In this document: positions 1-5,009 of the stretch, piece after piece
How positions within the stretch are numbered: position 1 is the first letter of the stretch
Layout: the number at the start of each line of letters is the position of its first letter
Source of the DNA: Sphingomonadales bacterium UBA7473
GTDB taxonomy: Bacteria > Pseudomonadota > Alphaproteobacteria > Sphingomonadales > Sphingomonadaceae
Direction of reading: 5' to 3'
DNA length: 8,339 bases
NCBI GenBank assembly: GCA_002478575.1
Contig: DLOX01000145.1
Coordinates: forward strand, 1-8,339
Made by a program: the position numbers and the translations under genes
Notes under the pieces: model-generated
What the model saw: the letters and a program-made list of their open reading frames with translations, nothing else
Database searches by the model: none
Told to the model about the DNA's origin: nothing

Positions 1-264
1 GCTCATGCCGGGCTTGCGCGCGATACCTGCGGTCACGATGCAAACGTCTGCACCCTTAATGTCTTTATAGTTGGACGAGCCCTTCAAGCTGACATCAAAG
101 CCCTCGACCGGCGCCGACTGAGCGAGATCAAGCGCCTTGCCCTGCAGAATGCCATCCAGAATGTCGAAGAGAACAATATCGCCCATTTCTTTTTGAGCTG
201 CGAGGTGGGCGAGCGTGCCGCCGATCATGCCAGCGCCGATAAGCGCAATCTTCTTGCGTGCCAT
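1..264 (-). CDS. mdh: Malate dehydrogenase, N-terminal part (runs off left edge)
   Basis: This is the NAD-dependent malate dehydrogenase of the TCA cycle (malate to oxaloacetate, cytoplasmic), of the LDH-like type common in alphaproteobacteria. Only the first 88 codons are present. The protein begins MARKKIALIGAGMIGG, a beta strand followed by the dinucleotide-binding glycine loop (G10-A-G12-M-I-G15). An aspartate at position 34 (VLFD) at the end of the second strand fits NAD over NADP preference. The segment ends in TAGIARKPGMS, where R83 is the first substrate-loop arginine of the family; the second would lie just outside the window. The start at 264 is supported by a strong Shine-Dalgarno AGGAAGGA (complement of 273-280), 8 nt upstream. 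The gene is divergent from the FrnE-like gene. The lactate dehydrogenase branch shares the fold, but the N-terminal sequence is typical MDH. Confidence 0.92.
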   Translation of the reverse strand, partial: MARKKIALIGAGMIGGTLAHLAAQKEMGDIVLFDILDGILQGKALDLAQSAPVEGFDVSLKGSSNYKDIKGADVCIVTAGIARKPGMS

Positions 265-379
265 GTGGTGCGTCCTTCCTGTTCCGATTAAAAAAGGGGT
301 GCGGCCTTATTTTGTGACACTGCTTTAGCCAAAAATGACGCAGCGGCAACCGCATAAATGAGGGTATTGTTGGTTTTCT

Positions 380-396
380 TTGAGAATAGTTCGCAA
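380..396. promoter_or_regulatory. Candidate Fur/Irr-like operator
   Basis: The sequence reads TTG-A-GAA-TAG-TTC-G-CAA, with arms TTGxGAA and TTCxCAA arranged symmetrically around position 388. Read as a 7-1-7 Fur-type site it is TGAGAAT-A-GTTCGCA, close to the variants of the ferric uptake regulator box seen in Gram-negative bacteria. The core AGAA-nnn-TTC also resembles the Irr-type iron control element of alphaproteobacteria. It lies about 115 bp upstream of the mdh start codon and about 60-110 bp upstream of the possible FrnE-like starts, so it could affect either gene. This is a motif match by eye only. Confidence 0.35.
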
Positions 397-458
397 TTGC
401 AATAGTGAGGTTGAGCTTGCCACTTGATGCCACTTCGATAGGATCAGCCGCGAAGAGG

Positions 459-502
459 ATGCCCCGATTAGCGAAGAAAAGCCCACACTCACCATCGATA
501 TC
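459..502 (+). other. Probable unannotated N-terminus of the FrnE-like protein
   Basis: In the frame of the FrnE-like gene this stretch reads ...ISEEKPTLTIDI followed by VSDVVCPWC, giving the missing first strand of the thioredoxin fold. An ATG at 459-461 lies one base out of frame, directly before CCCC (462-465). One additional C would give MPPISEEKPTLTIDI in frame with the rest. Alternatively, the in-frame ATT at 467 could initiate; GAGG at 455-458 would then sit 8 nt upstream as a Shine-Dalgarno. Either way, coding probably begins before 503. Confidence 0.55.
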
Positions 503-1132
503 GTGTCAGACGTCGTCTGTCCTTGGTGCATCATTGGCTATAAGCAGCTCGCCCGAGCGGCCGACATGCTCGCTGATCGCGCGGATATTGCAGTGCGCTG
601 GCACCCTTTTCAACTTGCCCCTGGCCTGGGTGAGGGTGGGCAAGCCGTCAGCGACTATATGCGGGAACGCTATGGCGCTACGCCTGAACAAGGCCGTGGA
701 AATCGCGCGCGGATCAAGGATATTGGCCAATCGCTTGGCATTGATTTCCGCCATTCGGAAGAAAGCCGCATCTACAACAGCCACAAAGCGCATCAATTGC
801 TAACTTGGGCTGCCGAAAGCGGTCGGCAAACCGCGTTGAAGCTGGCGCTGTTCAAAGCCTATTTCACCGACCAATTGGCCATCGACGATGATGAGGTGTT
901 GCTGGACATTGTCGAGCAAACGGGGCTCGACGCGGATGAAGCCGAAGATGTGCTGTCCTCTGGTCGCTATGCCGACGCGGTCGATGCTGAAGTCAGCTAT
1001 TGGCAGGATCAGAATGTCACCGGCGTTCCGGCCTTTGTTGTGAATGGCAAATACATGATCCCCGGTGCGCAGGATGCTGAGACATTCGCGCAAGTGTTGG
1101 GGCGGGTGCTAGAACGGCAAGAGCGGGACTAG
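503..1132 (+). CDS. DsbA-family thiol oxidoreductase (FrnE-like), start uncertain
   Basis: The protein has a thioredoxin fold with a helical insertion, of the FrnE/2-hydroxychromene-2-carboxylate isomerase-like DsbA group. Members act on cysteine disulfides, probably in the cytoplasm here because no signal peptide is visible. Numbered from the GTG at 503, the redox motif CPWC is at residues 6-9, the helical insert spans roughly 40-160, and the cis-proline loop GVP is at 174-176, followed by AFVVNGKYMIPGAQ. CPWC followed by IIGYKQL is characteristic of the FrnE group. The GTG start is unconvincing: the open frame continues upstream and encodes TLTIDIVSD, which should be the first beta strand, yet between the upstream stop (425-427) and 503 there is no ATG, GTG or TTG in frame. 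The real start may be the ATT at 467, or the ATG at 459 if one base is missing from the C run. The family is clear; the substrate is unknown. Confidence 0.85.
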   Translation: MSDVVCPWCIIGYKQLARAADMLADRADIAVRWHPFQLAPGLGEGGQAVSDYMRERYGATPEQGRGNRARIKDIGQSLGIDFRHSEESRIYNSHKAHQLLTWAAESGRQTALKLALFKAYFTDQLAIDDDEVLLDIVEQTGLDADEAEDVLSSGRYADAVDAEVSYWQDQNVTGVPAFVVNGKYMIPGAQDAETFAQVLGRVLERQERD

Positions 1133-1219
1133 ACGGCCTTATCTATAGCGACAGCTTGCTTGGCGGGCCGAAAGTGCCATGATGCTCATCGGGAGAGACT
1201 GAGGGGCGGAGGTAAAGCC

Positions 1220-2422
1220 ATGAGCGATCGAGATCCAATGATTCCACTAGAGATGCGCCGGTCTATGGCGCGCGCGGCACAGCGCCGGATGGTAGAGGTG
1301 GTGAAGGCTGGACAGACAGAGGCGGCCCCCGCTCCCCTGCCGCTTCACAAGAGCGTCTACACTCATGCAGATCGGTTTGAGGCAGAGCGGCAGAAACTTT
1401 TCCTTGGCGAGCCCATTGTAGCGGGCCTCAGCGGCGACATCCCAAACCCCGGCGATATGTTTCTGTTCGATGCAGCGGGGCCGTCCATCATCGTGTCGCG
1501 TGGTAAAGACGGAGTGGCGCGCGCGTTCCTCAATATGTGCACCCATCGCGGGGCAAAGCTGATCGAAGAAACCGAACCTTACAGCGGCCATCATGCGCGG
1601 CTGACTTGCCCTTTTCACGCTTGGACCTTTGATCCTGCCGGCAAGCTTGTCGGTCAACCATCGAAGGCCGCCTTTGCGGGTTGCGAAGTCGGCGCACGCA
1701 ATTTGATTGAGTTGCCGTGCGCTGAGCATCTGGGCCTGATCTTCGTGCGCCCAGGTGGCGGCGAGCCTATCGATGCGGCTACCCATTTGGGTGAGATGGC
1801 TCCCGTCTTGGCGGCGCTGGAATTGCACCGCGCGACGCCCGTCAAGAAAGGCATTATGACGGCGGATTCGAACTGGAAATTCGCGCTCGATACTTATGGC
1901 GAAGGCTATCATTTTGCGACGCTTCACGCCTCCACCATTGGCCAAACCCATTATAATGACTTGGCGGTTTTGGATCGGCTCGGTCGCAACCACAGGATCG
2001 GCTTTCCGGATAAGAGCATCGCGGATTTGGTGGGCAAAGCAGAGAGCGATTGGCCCGTCACTGATTATGGCGGGGTCCATTACCTTTTCCCGAACACGGT
2101 GATCTTCTTCGGGGCTGTCACACCGGGCGTCTTCTTCACTCAAGTCTTCCGTCTCTTCCCCGATGGCGTGGGCAAGACGCGTTGCCAATTCGCGGTCTAT
2201 GCGCCTTTTGGCGTTGAGTCGGATGAACATCTCGCCATGTGTGAAATGGCCTATGATGCTACGGCAACTGTGGTGCAGACCGAGGATTATCGGGTGGCCT
2301 CTACAGGCTATGCCAATTTGATGACGGCTCCTGACGATTTTCATGTCGTCCTTGGTGCGAACGAAGCCGCCTTGCAGACGGTCCATCATCATATCGCCAA
2401 CACCATAGGCATGCCGCTTTAA
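1220..2422 (+). CDS. Rieske non-heme iron oxygenase, alpha subunit
   Basis: This is the catalytic subunit of a ring-hydroxylating or Rieske-type mono/dioxygenase, 400 residues, cytoplasmic. The [2Fe-2S] Rieske motif is complete: CTH at 107-109 and CPFH at 130-133, giving ligands C107, H109, C130 and H133. In the SRPBCC catalytic domain, NWKFALDTYGEGYHFATLH supplies the iron-binding histidines H231 and H236. D356 in VQTEDYR is the likely third ligand. The bridging position three residues before H231 is glutamate (E228), as in the choline/carnitine oxygenase-like group, rather than the aspartate of naphthalene dioxygenase. The start at 1220 is chosen because GGAGGT (1208-1213) lies 6 nt upstream; the frame also opens at a TTG at 1160, but with no comparable site. 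No beta subunit, ferredoxin or reductase gene is nearby, so electron partners must come from elsewhere. A short-chain dehydrogenase follows 89 bp downstream. The substrate cannot be read from the sequence. Confidence 0.92.
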   Translation: MSDRDPMIPLEMRRSMARAAQRRMVEVVKAGQTEAAPAPLPLHKSVYTHADRFEAERQKLFLGEPIVAGLSGDIPNPGDMFLFDAAGPSIIVSRGKDGVARAFLNMCTHRGAKLIEETEPYSGHHARLTCPFHAWTFDPAGKLVGQPSKAAFAGCEVGARNLIELPCAEHLGLIFVRPGGGEPIDAATHLGEMAPVLAALELHRATPVKKGIMTADSNWKFALDTYGEGYHFATLHASTIGQTHYNDLAVLDRLGRNHRIGFPDKSIADLVGKAESDWPVTDYGGVHYLFPNTVIFFGAVTPGVFFTQVFRLFPDGVGKTRCQFAVYAPFGVESDEHLAMCEMAYDATATVVQTEDYRVASTGYANLMTAPDDFHVVLGANEAALQTVHHHIANTIGMPL

Positions 2423-2511
2423 GGCCATAAGGCTTGACTTCGAACGCCAATCCGCGTCGGGGGAATTGAGGCGGGTTGATCGCCGCTGCACCAGCAGAAA
2501 GGACAGGATGA

Positions 2512-3273
2512 ATGACACGATTGGACGGACGGACGCTTTTGTTGACGGGCGCTTCCTCAGGCATTGGCGCTCATTTTGCGGGCGTTGCGGCCGCAGCCGG
2601 TGCCAATATGGTCTTGGGTGCAAGGCGGACGGATCGTCTGGATGCGATTGTCGCAGAGATTAAATCCAAGGGCGGCAATGCCATTGCTGTTGCCATGGAT
2701 GTGGCGGACAAGGCCTCTACCATTGCCGCTTATGATGCGGCTGAGGCAGCCTTTGGCCCTGTCGATAGCGTCATCGCCAATGCAGGCACCAGCCTAGAGA
2801 CGCCTTTCCTTGATCATACGCCAGAGGAATTTGATCAACTGGTTGCCGTCAACTTGCGCGGCGTGTTCCTGACTGTTCAAGAAGGCGCAAAGCGGATGAT
2901 GGCCGCGGGCAGCAGGACTCGCGAACATGGCCGCATCACGATCATCTCATCGATCACCGCGCAAGATATTTACCCCGGTTTGGCCGCCTATTCAGCGACC
3001 AAAGCAGCGGTCCTCCAAATGGGCAAAGTGCTGGCGCGAGAATGGGCACGGCAAGGGATTAACGTCAACAGCGTCTTGCCGGGTTATATTGTGACCGAGA
3101 TTAATGACCAATGGTTCGATACCGAAGGCGGCCAAGCCCAAGTCGCGCGTTTCCCCCGCAAACGGGTGATGGATATTGATGCGCTTGATCCAACCTTGCT
3201 CTATCTGAGCGGTGATGCCTCGAAATTTGTGACGGGTGTGGGCTTCACTATTGATGATGGCCAGAGCTTGTAG
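2512..3273 (+). CDS. Short-chain dehydrogenase/reductase (SDR, FabG-like)
   Basis: This is a classical SDR of 253 residues, a usual length, oxidising an alcohol or reducing a ketone with NAD(P). The cofactor loop TGASSGIG is at 12-19, D63 caps the adenine pocket (AMDVAD), NAG is at 90-92 and N114 is the structural active-site asparagine. The catalytic residues are S147, Y160 and K164 (YSATK). PGYIVTEI (190-197) follows the active site as expected. The basic pair R38-R39 (GARR) after the second strand favours NADP(H). The C-terminus, TGVGFTIDDGQSL, is the usual FabG-like ending. The start at 2512 is preceded by AAGGA (2499-2503), 8 nt away. It lies on the same strand as the Rieske oxygenase, so it may dehydrogenate that enzyme's hydroxylated product, but this is inference from position. 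The exact substrate is unknown. Confidence 0.92.
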   Translation: MTRLDGRTLLLTGASSGIGAHFAGVAAAAGANMVLGARRTDRLDAIVAEIKSKGGNAIAVAMDVADKASTIAAYDAAEAAFGPVDSVIANAGTSLETPFLDHTPEEFDQLVAVNLRGVFLTVQEGAKRMMAAGSRTREHGRITIISSITAQDIYPGLAAYSATKAAVLQMGKVLAREWARQGINVNSVLPGYIVTEINDQWFDTEGGQAQVARFPRKRVMDIDALDPTLLYLSGDASKFVTGVGFTIDDGQSL

Positions 3274-3295
3274 TCACGTTTCACCGACAGCTTTA

Positions 3296-3345
3296 TAGCG
3301 CTCCCCTCGTTTTCCGATGATGATTGACACTGGACCTCTAGCGCT
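3296..3345. repeat. Pair of TAGCGCT words before the XRE-cupin gene
   Basis: TAGCGCT occurs at 3296-3302 and again at 3339-3345, each containing the palindrome AGCGCT. The second copy lies between the -35 and -10 candidates of the XRE-cupin promoter, a position where a bound regulator would block transcription. The first copy is extended to TATAGCGCT and follows CGACAGCTT (3285-3293), a word also present at 1149-1157 before the Rieske gene. These are candidate operators, perhaps for the XRE-cupin protein itself. The match is short and could be chance. Confidence 0.3.
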
Positions 3346-3350
3346 TTAGT
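3324..3350 (+). promoter_or_regulatory. Candidate sigma-70-type promoter of the XRE-cupin gene
   Basis: TTGACA at 3324-3329 is a perfect -35 hexamer. TTTAGT at 3345-3350 matches four of six -10 bases at a 15-bp spacing, which is short; shifting the -10 by one or two bases gives 16-17 bp with a poorer match. Transcription would begin about 3356-3359, only a few bases before the ATG at 3361. The transcript would therefore be leaderless or almost so, which agrees with the absence of a Shine-Dalgarno sequence. Confidence 0.5.
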
Positions 3351-3360
3351 CGTCTCGTTT

Positions 3361-3942
3361 ATGAGATTAAATCCTGAAAATGAGAAAAAGGTGCGAGATC
3401 AGCTTGCGCAGCGGCTGGAAGCCCTGCGGCAACGTAAAGGGCTGTCATTGGAAGAGGTTGCCGCGAAGTCAGGTGTGAGCAGACCAACACTCTCCAGGAT
3501 TGAACGGGGAGAGACTAGTCCGACCGCAGCAGTGCTCGGAAAGCTCTCGACTGCCTACGAAGTGACCATGTCACAGCTTTTTCTTGATGTTGATAGCGAC
3601 GCTCCCTCTCATACAAGTTGGCATAGCGCTTTGAGGTGGCGGGACCCTGAAACGGGTTTCGAGCGCCGAATGATTGGGCCGCCGAGGCGGGGGTATGACG
3701 TTGAGTTGGTTCATTCCGAACTCCCAAATGGGCAACAGATTGTTTATGATCATCCGCCTCTGCAGGGGATCGAACAGCATATCATTCTTTTATCCGGCGA
3801 ATTGCACATTCTGTGCGCCAGCGAATGGCACATATTGTGCGAGGGCGACTGCCTAAGCCTCCATCTGCACGACTCTCTTGTCTTTCTTAGCGCGGGTCGA
3901 ACGCTTGCGCGATATATTGTCGTAACCAGGAGACCACAATGA
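3361..3942 (+). CDS. XRE-family transcriptional regulator with C-terminal cupin domain
   Basis: This 193-residue DNA-binding regulator has an N-terminal helix-turn-helix of the XRE/Cro-C1 type (about residues 16-72: LEALRQRKGLSLEEVAAKSG, then the recognition helix SRPTLSRIERG at 40-50) and a C-terminal cupin barrel (about 105-190). This HTH-cupin layout is common in small regulators of amine, amino-acid or stress genes, with the cupin sensing a small molecule. The usual cupin metal residues are only partly present (E138, H140), so metal binding is doubtful. The start at 3361 has no Shine-Dalgarno and lies just after a good promoter candidate. The gene overlaps the downstream acetyltransferase by 4 bp (ATGA), so it is translationally coupled to it and probably controls its own operon. 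An internal 8-residue repeat, HILC at 149-152 and 157-160, is unusual. Confidence 0.92.
   Translation: MRLNPENEKKVRDQLAQRLEALRQRKGLSLEEVAAKSGVSRPTLSRIERGETSPTAAVLGKLSTAYEVTMSQLFLDVDSDAPSHTSWHSALRWRDPETGFERRMIGPPRRGYDVELVHSELPNGQQIVYDHPPLQGIEQHIILLSGELHILCASEWHILCEGDCLSLHLHDSLVFLSAGRTLARYIVVTRRPQ
3797..3844 (+). repeat. Tandem 24-bp imperfect repeat with twin palindromes inside the XRE-cupin gene
   Basis: Two adjacent 24-bp units (3797-3820 and 3821-3844) agree at 18 of 24 positions. Each contains a 13-bp palindrome GCACA-nnn-TGTGC, at 3804-3816 (spacer TTC) and 3828-3840 (spacer TAT), 24 bp apart centre to centre. In protein terms they encode HILC twice at an 8-residue period within the cupin domain. 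They end about 100 bp before the acetyltransferase start, so an intragenic operator is conceivable. A coding origin (local duplication of a beta-hairpin) explains them equally well. Confidence 0.6.
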
Positions 3943-4394
3943 AACTCGTTCTAGGCGACTTTGCTGACGAGCGCGTGCTTGATCTGCTACGCTATCACTT
4001 GGCGGGCATGCACGCGAATTCTCCAGCAGGGCATGTACATGCGCTCGACCTGTCGGGTCTTGATCGGCCAGATGTGAGTTTCTGGACCGTATGGGATGGT
4101 GACGATCTGATGGGCTGTGGTGCCATCAAATTTCTGTCGGCAGATCAAGCGGAACTCAAATCGATGCGGACCTATGAGCATCATTTGCGGAAAGGTGTTG
4201 GCAGAGCGCTGCTCATCCATTTGATCGATGTGGCTCGCGCCAAGGGCATCAAGCGGGTGAGTTTGGAGACCGGCTCTGGCGATGCGTTCGAACCCGCTTT
4301 GGCGCTCTATCGCACCTATGGTTTTCAGAACGGCGAAGCGTTCAGCGACTATGTTGGGTCAGACTTCAATCAATTTCTGCATTTGGACATTTGA
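3939..4394 (+). CDS. GNAT-family N-acetyltransferase (YsnE-like)
   Basis: This 151-residue protein would transfer an acetyl group from acetyl-CoA to an amine on an unknown small molecule. The acetyl-CoA loop RKGVGRALL is at 84-92, preceded by the strand GCGAIKFL (59-66) and ELKSMRTYEHHL (72-83). VSLETGSGDAF (107-117), then LYRTYGF (123-129), form the C-terminal half. The combination GCGA.K, KSMRT, SLETG and a closing F.DY is the signature of the YsnE-like subgroup. Bacillus YsnE has been linked to indole-acetate production, but that role should not be assumed here. The start at 3939 has AGGAGA (3928-3933) 5 nt upstream. Its ATG overlaps the regulator's TGA, and the DJ-1-like gene follows after 3 bp, so all three probably share one transcript. 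Confidence 0.92.
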   Translation: MKLVLGDFADERVLDLLRYHLAGMHANSPAGHVHALDLSGLDRPDVSFWTVWDGDDLMGCGAIKFLSADQAELKSMRTYEHHLRKGVGRALLIHLIDVARAKGIKRVSLETGSGDAFEPALALYRTYGFQNGEAFSDYVGSDFNQFLHLDI

Positions 4395-4397
4395 CCG

Positions 4398-5009
4398 ATG
4401 AAAAGCGTCGCTATCCTGACCTTTGATGGTTTTAATGAGCTGGATAGCTTCATTGCCTCGGCCTTGATCAATCGGCTGCGGAGTAAGGGGCTGGAGGCAT
4501 ATATCACATCGCCCACGCCAGAAGTGACGTCGATGAATGGCGTCCGCGTGGCGCGGCAAAGGGATTTGGAATTTGCGGCAGAGGCTGATGCCGTGCTGAT
4601 CGGAAGTGGGATCAAGACGCGGGAGATTGCGGCGGATGCTGCGCTGCTGGCGAGCATAGAGCTGGAGCCGGCCAGGCAGATCATAGGGGCGCAATGCTCC
4701 GGCACATTGCTCCTCGCCAAGCTTGGCCTGATTGGGTCGCTTCCGGCCTGTACTGACCTGATGTCAAAACCTTGGGTGGTGGAGGCTGGTGTCAATGTGA
4801 TCGATGAGCCCTTTGTAGCCCATGGCAAGGTCGCAACCGCAGGCGGGTGCCTAGCATCCCAATATCTGGCCTTCTGGATGATGGCGCGGCTAGTGGGTTT
4901 GGATGAAGCGAAGGAAGCGCTGCACTATGCCGCGCCGGTTGGTGAGAAGCTGGAGACTGTCGAGCGCGCGGCGAATGTGGTTTCGCCTTTTCTCAGACTA
5001 CCGGCCTAA
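4398..5009 (+). CDS. DJ-1/PfpI family protein
   Basis: This 203-residue protein is a stand-alone class I glutamine-amidotransferase-like domain of the DJ-1/PfpI superfamily. Superfamily members include isonitrile hydratase, glyoxalase III/chaperone-type proteins and intracellular peptidases. Visible features are the N-terminal strand VAILTFDGFNELD with the conserved E14, the strand DAVLIGSG (64-71), and the nucleophile elbow AQCSG with C100. The residue after the cysteine is serine, not the histidine of PfpI peptidases, so peptidase activity is unlikely. A second conserved region, VATAGGCLASQYLAFW (145-160), completes the fold. It lacks the AraC-type DNA-binding tail that some relatives carry. 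There is no clear Shine-Dalgarno, and with 3 bp separating it from the acetyltransferase, coupled translation is likely. Its stop codon overlaps that of the convergent flavin hydroxylase. The reaction is not predictable. Confidence 0.88.
   Translation: MKSVAILTFDGFNELDSFIASALINRLRSKGLEAYITSPTPEVTSMNGVRVARQRDLEFAAEADAVLIGSGIKTREIAADAALLASIELEPARQIIGAQCSGTLLLAKLGLIGSLPACTDLMSKPWVVEAGVNVIDEPFVAHGKVATAGGCLASQYLAFWMMARLVGLDEAKEALHYAAPVGEKLETVERAANVVSPFLRLPA

Larger units (their letters stand above)
265..502. other. Divergent spacer between mdh and the FrnE-like gene
   Basis: This stretch of about 240 bp must contain the promoters of two divergent genes. It holds the mdh ribosome binding site (273-280), an AT-rich middle section (about 300-410) suited to promoters, a 17-bp palindrome at 380-396, and two copies of AATAGT (385-390 and 401-406) flanking the palindrome GCAATTGC (393-400). 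Its last part (about 459-502) is probably coding for the true N-terminus of the FrnE-like protein. I see no convincing consensus promoter hexamers and no RNA gene here. Confidence 0.6.

Noticed and set aside
405..803. 132-codon plus-strand frame overlapping the FrnE-like gene
   Set aside because: Its translation is low-complexity and unrelated to any family I know. It overlaps the CPWC protein in another frame; only its ATG at 459 matters, as a possible displaced start.
1160..1219. Twenty-codon N-terminal extension of the Rieske oxygenase from a TTG at 1160
   Set aside because: The extension looks non-coding, and the ATG at 1220 has a strong GGAGGT ribosome site 6 nt upstream.
2434..2439. 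TTGACT as a separate SDR promoter
   Set aside because: No -10-like hexamer occurs at 16-18 bp; the region after it is GC-rich.
2416..2440. AAGGCC...GGCTT after the Rieske gene as a terminator
   Set aside because: The stem is imperfect and very short and no T run follows, so read-through into the SDR gene is more likely.
1247..2623. 458-codon open frame on the minus strand opposite the Rieske and SDR genes
   Set aside because: It lies antisense to a complete Rieske oxygenase with all ligands, extends into the SDR gene, and shows no domain or plausible ribosome site.
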